DNA of 22,626 bases, from the NCBI GenBank assembly GCA_025922715.1, contig JAICHH010000009.1:1-22626 (forward strand). Direction: 5' to 3'. The position numbers and the translations under genes are program-made. Of the stretch, positions 15,583 through 22,626 are shown piece after piece. This stretch comes from Nitrososphaeraceae archaeon. GTDB taxonomy: Archaea; Thermoproteota; Nitrososphaeria; Nitrososphaerales; Nitrososphaeraceae. Every line of letters begins with the position of its first letter. The stretch's first letter is position 1. Below the pieces are notes generated by a model. That model saw only the letters and a list, made by a program, of their open reading frames with translations, was not told where the DNA came from and did no database searches.

Positions 15583-17502
15583 ATGCGTTTATTACAATTG
15601 CATGCAGAGTTTATGGAGTATGAGCCTGTTGAAGAGGAACTTAAGGATGCAGAAAAAAATATACTAAAATCGAAAATAAGATTAGAAAGCTTAATAGTTG
15701 TTTTTGTATCAGTAGAAAAAGGAGATAATAAAATAACTATAGAAAAAGCAATAGAAGAAATTAAAAACTACTCAGAAAATTTAAAAGTGAATAAATTATT
15801 GATTTATCCTTATTCTCACTTAAGTTCTAATTTGGCATCTCCAAAATATGCTTTTGAAATGATCAAAGAATTGGAAACAAAATCAAGGAAGATACTGAAT
15901 GAGGTAAATCGAGCTCCATTTGGTTGGACTAAGAGCTTCAATATAAAAGTAAAAGGTCACCCATTAGCGGAAAATTTTAAAGTAATTTCAGATATGCAAT
16001 CTCCTATTAAAGGTAAAGACGAGATATTTCGGAAAGAGGATTTAAAACAACATCTGATTGATATTGAGTCTGTTTCTTCTGCTTTAAAAGCAGAAGAAAA
16101 ACAAGAATCTCTATGGTTCATTCTAGATACAAATGGAGTATTAACACCATTAGAAGAATTTAAAATCGAAAAAAATAGTAATTTGAAAAGGTTTTTAGAA
16201 TACGAAACCTCAAAAAGAAGAGCTGCCGATGAACAACCTCCTCATGTAGGTCTTATGAAGAAAATGGCTATTGCAGATTATGAACCAGCTTCTGATGCAG
16301 GTAATATGAGATACTATCCAAAGGGAAGATTAATGAAATCTTTGATAGAACAGTTTGTAACCAGGAATGTTCTTGAATATGGTGGAATAGAAGTTGAAAC
16401 CCCGATAATGTATGATACAAAACATCCATCTATGGAAAGTTATTTTAATCGTTTTCCTGCCAGACAATACAATATAATATCAGATAACAAACAATTATTT
16501 TTACGGTTTGCAGCATGTTTTGGTCAATTTTTAATGGCTAAGGATTTTCATATTACCTATAAAAATCTCCCATTGAAACTTTATGAGTTAACAAGATACA
16601 GTTTCCGTAGAGAAAAAAGTGGGGAACTAGTAGGACTGAGAAGATTAAGAGCATTCAGTATGCCTGACTGTCATGCATTTTGTAAAGATATAGAACAAGC
16701 AAAAGATGAATGTTTAAAACGTTTTGATCTCTCTCTAAAGGTATTAAACGGATTTGATATAAAAATTGAAGATATAGAGATGGCAATAAGGTTTACTGAA
16801 ACATTTTATAATGAAAATAAAGGATTTGTTGCTCAGATTTCTCGAAAATTTGGAAAACCAATATTAGTTGAAATGTGGAAGGATAGATTTTTTTATTTTA
16901 TTTTAAAATGGGAATTTAATTATGTTGATAGTCTAGGAAAAGCAGCAGCTTTATCAACTGACCAAATCGACGTAGAAAATGGAAAACGATACAATATTGA
17001 ATATATAGATGAGCAAGGAAAAAGAAAAAATCCAATAATATTACATAATTCACCTAGTGGAGCTATAGAAAGAATTATTTATACGCTATTAGAAAAAGCT
17101 GCTAAAATTAAACAACAGGGTCAAAGGCCTCAATTTCCTATTTGGTTATGCCATACACAAGTTAGAATTATACCTATCAGGAATGAACATTTACGATTTG
17201 CAGAAAATGTAGAGAATATTCTTTCCCAAAGTCACATAAGGACAGATATAGATGACAGACAAGAATCTCTTAGTAAAAGAATAAGGGAAGCAGAAACAGA
17301 ATGGATTCCATACATATTAGTTATAGGAGATAAAGAAGCTGAATCTACAACTTTAGTAATACGTGATCGTAAAACAGGTAAACAAATTGAATCCAACATA
17401 GAAGGATTGATAGACTCTGTAAGAAATGAAACAAGAGATAAACCATTTATGCCATTAAACTTACCCAAGTATCTTTCAAAACGACCACAAATAATGGTCT
17501 AA
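15583..17502 (+). CDS. thrS: Threonyl-tRNA synthetase (archaeal type)
   Basis: A 639-residue class II synthetase charging tRNA-Thr. The N-terminus (MRLLQLHAEFMEYEP, about 1-145) is the archaeal editing domain related to D-Tyr-tRNA deacylase, which removes mischarged serine and differs from the bacterial editing domain. The catalytic core holds zinc ligands C312 (AACFGQF), H364 (PDCHAFC) and H488 (ILHNSPSG), a motif 2 region with RREKSGE (342-348), and motif 3 GAIERIIYTLLE (493-504). The anticodon-binding domain begins at PIWLCHTQVRIIPI (519-532). The length is full. An AGGT sequence about 10 bases before the ATG may serve as ribosome-binding site for this second gene of the operon. Confidence 0.96.
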   Translation: MRLLQLHAEFMEYEPVEEELKDAEKNILKSKIRLESLIVVFVSVEKGDNKITIEKAIEEIKNYSENLKVNKLLIYPYSHLSSNLASPKYAFEMIKELETKSRKILNEVNRAPFGWTKSFNIKVKGHPLAENFKVISDMQSPIKGKDEIFRKEDLKQHLIDIESVSSALKAEEKQESLWFILDTNGVLTPLEEFKIEKNSNLKRFLEYETSKRRAADEQPPHVGLMKKMAIADYEPASDAGNMRYYPKGRLMKSLIEQFVTRNVLEYGGIEVETPIMYDTKHPSMESYFNRFPARQYNIISDNKQLFLRFAACFGQFLMAKDFHITYKNLPLKLYELTRYSFRREKSGELVGLRRLRAFSMPDCHAFCKDIEQAKDECLKRFDLSLKVLNGFDIKIEDIEMAIRFTETFYNENKGFVAQISRKFGKPILVEMWKDRFFYFILKWEFNYVDSLGKAAALSTDQIDVENGKRYNIEYIDEQGKRKNPIILHNSPSGAIERIIYTLLEKAAKIKQQGQRPQFPIWLCHTQVRIIPIRNEHLRFAENVENILSQSHIRTDIDDRQESLSKRIREAETEWIPYILVIGDKEAESTTLVIRDRKTGKQIESNIEGLIDSVRNETRDKPFMPLNLPKYLSKRPQIMV

Positions 17503-17623
17503 TAAATATACCACATCTTTTCAAATTTAATTATAACTTATCAAATCTGCATGAAGTTTATTCAATTATGAACTTTATCATCATATGTTGTTCCAAGTAT
17601 ATTTACTTGATCTTATTGCTGAT

Positions 17624-18901
17624 TTAGGTTAGCGTTGTAGTATTAGAAGAGGTATTTTGGGTATCTCCATAAATTGTCTGGTATGCAGTTTTTACTATAT
17701 CAAAATAGGGCGTAGTTTCTATCTTTCCGTTGGTTATATTAATCAAGTTAAAATTTTGCACTTGATGAGAATCTACTCTCCATTGCCAAAAGGCAGATCC
17801 CCATATATCAAGATTCTTAAATACAGATACTAATTTATTGGCTTCACTCTGATTAATACTGCTAAATGTTTCATTAATAAATGTGGTAATTTCTCCTTCT
17901 TCATCAATAATCTTATCTCTCTGAACATTATTCCATTCTCCTACGTAGAGTGGAACGTTTGCCAGTTCCGCAGCTTGAACAAAATTACTCAACCTTGATT
18001 CTTGATACTCATTTTCTTGTGGGACTCCATATACGCTTATTTTAAATACTAGATTACTCACATTCTTGGGTGCCATTTTTGCTAGATTAATTGGGTTTAA
18101 TTCAATAGGACTTTGTAATGATACAGGAATATTCATACTATATGCAATAGTTTTATCAGTATATTTTCTCAGAAAATCTGCCATAAATGTATTATATTTT
18201 CCTATTTTTTCCCATTGATTCTTATCATGGACTTGTGGTTCACTTAAAATTTCATAGCCTACAGTACTTGTATGATTATCAACAGTTTCTAAAACTTTTT
18301 TGAAGAATTCTGTTTGTAAGGTCCAGCCATCATTTGCAGCGTTGTCACGAACATTTCTATCCCACCAATTTGTCCACCATACTTTAGCTGTAGGATATTT
18401 TGTACCACCACCACTTCCATAAAAAAATGCAAAATCGGTTTCAAATAAGGAAAAGGGAAAGCCCGTACCTCGTTGAGGATTTAGATAAGACGATGTATGA
18501 AATTGGTGGTTATCGTATAGAACTTTAATATTATATTTATCCGCAGTAGTTGCAACAGTCTTTAATTCTTCAATGAACTCTGTAGGATTTTTTACAAAAG
18601 ATTCCCAGAAAATCAAGAATCGAACGTGATTTAATCCATTAGATGAAAGAATCTTAAAACTCTCTTCAAAATAATTATTTGGAAGATCATAATTTGTATC
18701 TCTAGCTTGAGATGTTCTAGTATAAAAGCCATGCATATCAACACCATTATACGGTGGACCATTAGTGGTATTTACATTATTGACACCATATATCTGTGGT
18801 AAAGGTAAAGTATAAAAAACAATATAGGAGACCAGCAAAGTAAAGAAAAATATGACAAGATATTTAACGATATCACCTTTAGCTACACCCTGTAATTTCA
18901 T
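17624..18901 (-). CDS. Membrane-anchored GH5-type glycoside hydrolase
   Basis: A 425-residue protein with a basic cytosolic start (to K13), one membrane span (about 13-32) and an extracellular TIM-barrel domain of the GH5 (cellulase/endoglycanase) type. Visible elements are GVDMHGF (53-59), R94 in HVRFLIFWES, H132 in YDNHQ, the acid/base E221 in YEILSEP and the nucleophile E322 in YVGEW. W372/W374 (FWQWR) close the barrel. The usual NEP motif is SEP here, which may lower or change activity. Several N-x-S/T sites suit surface glycosylation, and the C-terminus is Thr/Ser/Asn-rich. A role in trimming or degrading polysaccharide outside the cell is likely; the substrate is unknown. Confidence 0.82.
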   Translation of the reverse strand: MKLQGVAKGDIVKYLVIFFFTLLVSYIVFYTLPLPQIYGVNNVNTTNGPPYNGVDMHGFYTRTSQARDTNYDLPNNYFEESFKILSSNGLNHVRFLIFWESFVKNPTEFIEELKTVATTADKYNIKVLYDNHQFHTSSYLNPQRGTGFPFSLFETDFAFFYGSGGGTKYPTAKVWWTNWWDRNVRDNAANDGWTLQTEFFKKVLETVDNHTSTVGYEILSEPQVHDKNQWEKIGKYNTFMADFLRKYTDKTIAYSMNIPVSLQSPIELNPINLAKMAPKNVSNLVFKISVYGVPQENEYQESRLSNFVQAAELANVPLYVGEWNNVQRDKIIDEEGEITTFINETFSSINQSEANKLVSVFKNLDIWGSAFWQWRVDSHQVQNFNLINITNGKIETTPYFDIVKTAYQTIYGDTQNTSSNTTTLT

Positions 18902-18923
18902 AAACCAATATAACTTGATTATT

Positions 18924-18931
18924 TTTATATA
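18924..18931 (-). promoter_or_regulatory. TATA box of the GH5-type gene
   Basis: On the minus strand this reads TATATAAA, centred 26-27 bases before the ATG at 18901, so the transcript is probably leaderless. Confidence 0.55.
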
Positions 18932-19012
18932 AATGTGTGTCTCTCTAATTCTTACTAGAAGTATGTTATTTAAAAAAAGAAGGTAATAACTACATTAATA
19001 ATTTTGTCGTCA

Positions 19013-19020
19013 TTTATATA
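19013..19020 (+). promoter_or_regulatory. TATA box of the beta-helix protein gene
   Basis: TTTATATA is centred about 30 bases before the GTG at 19047, giving a leader of about 5 bases and supporting the GTG start. It and the GH5-type promoter are divergent within 145 bases, which suggests joint control. Confidence 0.5.
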
Positions 19021-19046
19021 GCATATTAATTAATTTAGTAACGCAA

Positions 19047-20981
19047 GTGTTTAGTATTAGAAATATTATAATTTTAGGCATTGTTGTATTTCCCTCTTTA
19101 TTAATTTTAATTTTAGCTAATATTATAGATAGTTCATTTGCAGTTGATATTCAAAGTACATTAACTAATAATTCTGAATTTGAAAATAAAGTTATAAAAA
19201 GTGATAATCCTCTAAAGGATGATGATATTTGTTTGAGATATGAAAACATTACAAAAACTATCGTAGTTTGTAATGGAACAGTAGATATTCTTACTATTAA
19301 TGATTTTTTTAATAATAATTCAGATATTTTAGAAATGACAGGAGAAAAAGAATGGGTATTGAAGTCTAATATTTTGATACTTGAAAACGGAACATTAAAT
19401 ATTAGTGGTATGAATAGTCGTTTACTTAAAATAGATTCTGATTCTTCCAATAATATTGCGTATTCTTTGATTTCAAGGGGGAATTTAATTATAGATAATA
19501 CAAATATAACCTCATGGAATTCAACAAGTAATGAGGTTCCTCAATTAATTAGTCCTGAAACTCCCCGAGCTTATATATGGACATTCTGGAATTCGGCAGG
19601 AAAAACTAATATTACAAATTCATTTTTTGAAAATCTAGGTTATAAAGGTCATTCAGGCACAACAGGAATAACATTTTTTTCCGGTGATGGTAGTGTAATT
19701 CAAAATAACACTATAATTAATAACTATTTTGGATTACACTTTGGAAATGAAGTTTCTAATGTCACTATAAAGAATAACAATATTTTAAAAAGTCAATTCG
19801 ATGGTATTAACTTGGACTCAAATACAAACAATATTGACATAGTAGAAAATAGAATTTACGAAAATAATTTACATGCCATAGTATGTAAAAAAGGTTGTAA
19901 TAATATAAAAATAATGAATAACATCTTAGAAAAAAATATTGGTATTGGAATTCTATTTGAAAGAAATTCTAGTATAAATTATGTTGAATCAAACAATATA
20001 AGATCCAACACAATGGGAATGATGGTTTCCGAATCACCAGAAAATAATATAATAATGAATAACTTTGTAGGAAATGGTAATGGAATTTTCCTGAAGAATA
20101 CAAAGAACAATCTAATTAATTCAAATAACATAACAAACAGCAATAACTATGGTATAAATATATACAATAACTCTACTAATAATATAATTCAATTTAATAA
20201 TATAAAAAAGTCTCTGAATAGTGGAGTAAATATTGCAGATTATGGAACAAATAACAATATATTGGTAAATAACAATATTGTTGACGGGTCTAACTATGGC
20301 TTAAAATTTGATAAAACATCGAATAATATATTAGAAGATAATGTAATAGAAAATAACCAAAATGATGATTTCTTTATAAGACAATCCAAGGATAACAAAA
20401 TACTAAATTCTTATTTTAATTATACTGAAGTTTTGCTTAATGATAAAAAAAGTAACATGATAATAACCGATACAATGAATAAGATTATTGATGGAAATAA
20501 TATTGTTAATACAGTCTATAAACAAAATAACACAATAATACTTAATCCTAATAATAACTTTACAAAATTAAAAACTACCGATCTGTCTGTAAACCCAGAA
20601 TCATCCTATGTAAATATCACCAAAGTAAACTATGAGTTAGAAAAAAATAAAGAGTATAAAAGAATTGATTTAGTATATCCCGAATTAGGAATTGAGACAA
20701 AATTTATTGTAGGAGGATTTAACCCAGGAAGTCAAGTATTGGTAAAAGTGAACAAAGAGATAAAAGATCTAATAACTATTGATAATAACAGAAATACTAC
20801 AGAATTTAATTTAAAAAATGATCAATTATCATATAGACTAGAGTTTGAATTAACGACTACACCAATATTAATTACTATCATCATCTTATCTATTTTAATT
20901 TTAATCTCTATCAGTATTTTCCTGATCGTAAGGAAAAAAAGAAGAAATAGAGAAATAAACAAACAACAAACGAAAATTTAA
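19047..20981 (+). CDS. Secreted, membrane-anchored parallel beta-helix protein (NosD/CASH type)
   Basis: A 644-residue surface protein. An N-terminal signal peptide (hydrophobic 7-26, likely cut after SFA at 32) leads to an Asn-rich domain of right-handed beta-helix repeats (about 145-475), with repeated N-N-x-I/N-x-I turns such as IKNNNILKSQFDGINLDSN. This layout is typical of NosD, carbohydrate-binding/sugar-hydrolase and mannuronan C5-epimerase relatives. A beta-rich region follows, then a C-terminal span (about 604-628) and a basic tail (RKKRRNRE) that fixes the protein in the membrane, facing outward. Many N-x-S/T sites are present. Function is probably polysaccharide binding, cleavage or epimerisation. 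Catalytic residues cannot be assigned, and Asn richness is partly due to base composition. Confidence 0.8.
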   Translation: MFSIRNIIILGIVVFPSLLILILANIIDSSFAVDIQSTLTNNSEFENKVIKSDNPLKDDDICLRYENITKTIVVCNGTVDILTINDFFNNNSDILEMTGEKEWVLKSNILILENGTLNISGMNSRLLKIDSDSSNNIAYSLISRGNLIIDNTNITSWNSTSNEVPQLISPETPRAYIWTFWNSAGKTNITNSFFENLGYKGHSGTTGITFFSGDGSVIQNNTIINNYFGLHFGNEVSNVTIKNNNILKSQFDGINLDSNTNNIDIVENRIYENNLHAIVCKKGCNNIKIMNNILEKNIGIGILFERNSSINYVESNNIRSNTMGMMVSESPENNIIMNNFVGNGNGIFLKNTKNNLINSNNITNSNNYGINIYNNSTNNIIQFNNIKKSLNSGVNIADYGTNNNILVNNNIVDGSNYGLKFDKTSNNILEDNVIENNQNDDFFIRQSKDNKILNSYFNYTEVLLNDKKSNMIITDTMNKIIDGNNIVNTVYKQNNTIILNPNNNFTKLKTTDLSVNPESSYVNITKVNYELEKNKEYKRIDLVYPELGIETKFIVGGFNPGSQVLVKVNKEIKDLITIDNNRNTTEFNLKNDQLSYRLEFELTTTPILITIIILSILILISISIFLIVRKKRRNREINKQQTKI

Positions 20982-21342
20982 TTATAAAAAATGATCGCAT
21001 GAGTGAAAAACAGCACTAAATTTCACTATACAATTTCTCATATTTCATTTTTAATATCATATATTTCAAATATCAAAACATATCAAAGTAGATATAAAAT
21101 CAAATTCTATCATAAAAATAATAATGGCAACCTAAAGTCATTACATTCAATAACTCAAAGGTATGAAATTATTGATTGCTATCAGACTATATTTTACTAT
21201 CTAATCAAAAGCTAGAAAATATTGTAATACTCTCCTTTATTTGGTAAATGTTTGTTATGAATATTTTATAAAAAATTTGAGAGCCTTTTCTTGTTATATG
21301 TCAATTATAAAAACTTAAGTATTATAAATGTAAAAAAAATAT
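20982..21342. other. AT-rich intergenic stretch, no clear gene
   Basis: A GTG-started frame at 21003-21215 (70 codons) is open, but its Lys/Asn/Ile/Tyr/Ser-rich product has no motif or promoter and looks like chance. The last 40 bases hold the promoter of the 54-residue gene at 21343. Confidence 0.45.
21305..21312 (+). promoter_or_regulatory. TATA box of the 54-residue protein gene
   Basis: TTATAAAA is centred about 34 bases before the ATG at 21343, so the transcript would have a leader of about 9 bases. Confidence 0.35.
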
Positions 21343-21507
21343 ATGAGAGAAAACGAGAAAGAGAAAAGAATCCAAAAACCAAGGATTTATGATGATGAGA
21401 CCTTGGAAAAAATGAAAAAATATTACAATATTGATGATTCTACAGAATTAATAAGATTTATCAGATCTAATGGGCTACATAATGAAGACCATTACGATAA
21501 CAGTTAA
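21343..21507 (+). CDS. 54-residue protein, possible ribbon-helix-helix regulator
   Basis: This short frame encodes a charged N-terminus (RENEKEKRIQKP), then RIYDDETLEKMKKYYNI and DSTELIRFIRSNG, ending in an acidic/His tail. The order of a short strand, a helix beginning DDETLEKMKK, a turn, and a helix beginning STELIRFI resembles CopG/Arc-type ribbon-helix-helix DNA-binding proteins, where the second helix typically begins with S-x-x-[LI]-I. The match is by eye only. The gene ends 55 bases before the 3' end of the convergent Cys/His protein gene. A small acidic/basic protein of other function is possible. Confidence 0.5.
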   Translation: MRENEKEKRIQKPRIYDDETLEKMKKYYNIDDSTELIRFIRSNGLHNEDHYDNS

Positions 21508-21562
21508 GATATAAGATAACTATTCAAAAACTTCAATTTTTTAGAGACCGTGATAATAAATA

Positions 21563-21880
21563 TTAGAGAGAGGAGGAAAGATTTTGTTCCGCACAAATTG
21601 CAAAACCAGCATGAGCACATTCAGACGTTTTACATAAGGTACACAATGGAACGCCATTATTAAATTTAACCTCGATATCAATATTCTGGAAATAGTCGTG
21701 TATAAGTATTCTATTATCTTTTTCAAATTTTTTTAGAGTCAATTGAATATAACTATTTTTTTCCCTATTTCCCTCTTCAGCTGATAACCAATGAGTAAAA
21801 CATTCTATACCTTCCTCCAAAATATTATTTTTAACTTTAATGATATCATCATCGTTATTATTGGGCTCAGGTCTGTGCAT
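21563..21880 (-). CDS. 105-residue protein with C-terminal Cys/His motif
   Basis: A soluble protein with an acidic, Asn/Asp-rich N-terminus (PEPNNNDDD), a helix-rich middle with THWLSAEEGNREKNSY, and a C-terminal metal-site-like cluster C80-x2-C83-x4-C88-x-H90-x5-C96 (LCTLCKTSECAHAGFAIC). The cluster could bind zinc or an iron-sulfur centre. No known family is recognised. An AAAGGA sequence about 9 bases before the ATG may be a ribosome-binding site, and no strong TATA box is seen. The mixture of Cys, His, Trp and Gly argues against chance coding. Confidence 0.6.
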   Translation of the reverse strand: MHRPEPNNNDDDIIKVKNNILEEGIECFTHWLSAEEGNREKNSYIQLTLKKFEKDNRILIHDYFQNIDIEVKFNNGVPLCTLCKTSECAHAGFAICAEQNLSSSL

Positions 21881-22346
21881 TAAATTAGTATCCTTTTTTC
21901 TTACTATTAAGAGATATGATAATCATATTTTAAGAGAATACATAATAATACTATATTTAAATATTGTCCATTGCTGGAATGATAACAGAATGAATACTAA
22001 CCTTATAAATCTTATCACATTTTGCTTGTCGTTGATATTATAACATTTCTTTCTCACTATTCAACTATAATATAATATCATTGCGTTTCTTGCCATACTA
22101 TAAATTGTCAGTTCATCGTTGACTCTTGATATTATATAAATATTCTAGGATCTTTTGCAACAAATGAGACAAAACCATTAGTACGTTGACACACATCCAT
22201 ATTTCAAAGCTTCCACTTAATAATTATTTTACCTTTTATTGAAATAAACTTTTTTTAGTTTCCAATTAAATATTATTAACCTTGAATAAAATAATAAGAC
22301 ATTAAAGACTTGCTGACATACACATAATATATTAATGATTAATTTG
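21881..22346. other. AT-rich intergenic stretch without recognised features
   Basis: No frame longer than about 30 codons with a sensible composition is seen on either strand. Two loosely similar TTGATATTATA segments occur near 22032 and 22125, which may be chance. No tRNA-like fold or long inverted repeat was noticed. Confidence 0.4.
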
Positions 22347-22454
22347 TTATAATCCTTTTTTTGCTATTTCTAACAGGATAGTGAAAATTATAATCGACAA
22401 AATAAAAGTTGTGTTGAAAGTAACAGTAGATTGATTAGTTGGAATCTCAAGCAT
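22347..22454 (-). CDS. 35-residue membrane segment in +1 frame after the sugar dehydrogenase
   Basis: The ATG at 22454 overlaps the stop of the dehydrogenase gene (ATGCTTGA), and the frame reads a polar Asn/Thr-rich stretch (LEIPTNQSTVTFNTTF), a hydrophobic span (ILSIIIFTILLEI) and a short basic end (AKKGL). A second in-frame ATG lies 6 bases upstream. This is the usual layout of a C-terminal membrane anchor on an exported archaeal enzyme: Thr/Asn spacer, span, basic residues. It may be the true end of the dehydrogenase, separated by a frameshift (real, programmed or a sequencing error in GTTTTC or CAAAG), or a separate overlapping small membrane protein. Confidence 0.45.
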   Translation of the reverse strand: MLEIPTNQSTVTFNTTFILSIIIFTILLEIAKKGL

Positions 22455-22626
22455 CTCCATCTTTGAAAACTTTATAAATTTTGCCATTCTTTGTATTTGC
22501 TGCCAAGACATAAACATCTCCATCGATAGGATCTATCTTGATATCCGTAATTATGTCAAAACCAGTTCCAAAAATTGCAGAATTTAATTCATCAGGTTTA
22601 TTTACCACTTTATCAGACAAAGATCC
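22447..22626 (-). CDS. C-terminal end of a PQQ-type glucose/sorbosone dehydrogenase (partial)
   Basis: The last 59 codons are present, and the rest lies beyond the window edge. The translation contains LSDKVVNKPDELNSAIFG and then TDIKIDPIDGDVYVLAA followed by GKIYKVFKDGDA. This matches the final beta-propeller blade of soluble aldose-sugar/sorbosone dehydrogenases, where a T-D-I-x-x-x-P-x-G-x-x-Y-V-L segment precedes G-x-I-Y-[KR]-[IV]. These exported enzymes oxidise sugars with PQQ, or are beta-propellers of unknown cofactor. A likely membrane anchor follows in the +1 frame. Family assignment rests on this short fragment. Confidence 0.65.
   Translation of the reverse strand, partial: GSLSDKVVNKPDELNSAIFGTGFDIITDIKIDPIDGDVYVLAANTKNGKIYKVFKDGDA

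Noticed and set aside
21003..21215. 70-codon open frame on the plus strand after the beta-helix gene
   Set aside because: GTG start, no TATA box or ribosome-binding site, and a composition of Ile/Ser/Tyr/Lys/Asn typical of non-coding AT-rich sequence.

Overview
The window is AT-rich archaeal chromosome, most likely from a Nitrososphaeria/Thaumarchaeota-type organism. A Nitrosocosmicus-like soil lineage is a guess from the low GC and the exopolysaccharide-type genes; no amo gene or rRNA is present to settle it. The archaeal assignment itself is firm. The window carries an archaeal-type threonyl-tRNA synthetase, a bifunctional class V fructose-bisphosphate aldolase/phosphatase, a short archaeal triosephosphate isomerase, subunit I of an A-type ATP synthase and a Dps-like thioferritin. 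Many genes have a TATA box centred about 25 bases before the start codon, the layout expected of leaderless archaeal transcripts. I see no rRNA, tRNA, CRISPR array, insertion sequence or phage gene.

Layout. From 458 to 5354 there is a nitrilase-family amidase tail-to-tail with a type IA DNA topoisomerase, then a gluconeogenic pair (FBP aldolase/phosphatase and triosephosphate isomerase) that looks like an operon. From 5405 to 10535 there are a zinc-ribbon membrane protein, an A-ATPase subunit I gene followed by a perfect hairpin, an unrecognised 128-residue protein, an unusual PII-like protein, a DHH phosphoesterase and a 46-residue single-span membrane protein just upstream of the DHH gene. 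From 10657 to 12622 there are the Dps-like ferritin, a 47-residue membrane protein and a PfkB-type sugar kinase.

From 12717 to 20981 lies a cell-surface carbohydrate neighbourhood: a short UDP-glucose/GDP-mannose dehydrogenase, divergent from a hyaluronan/chitin-synthase-like processive glycosyltransferase, and further on a membrane-anchored GH5-type glycosidase divergent from a secreted, membrane-anchored parallel beta-helix protein. A housekeeping pair (a small Cys/His protein and threonyl-tRNA synthetase) sits between these two divergent pairs. A sugar-nucleotide dehydrogenase, a polymer synthase, an endoglycanase-like enzyme and a beta-helix protein of the kind that includes epimerases and lyases suggest an exopolysaccharide pathway. 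This is inference from families and proximity.

From 21343 to the right end there are a 54-residue possible ribbon-helix-helix protein, a 105-residue Cys/His-motif protein, and the C-terminal end of a PQQ-type sugar dehydrogenase cut by the window edge. Just after the stop of that last gene, in the +1 frame, is what looks like its C-terminal membrane anchor, which points to a frameshift or to an overlapping small membrane protein.
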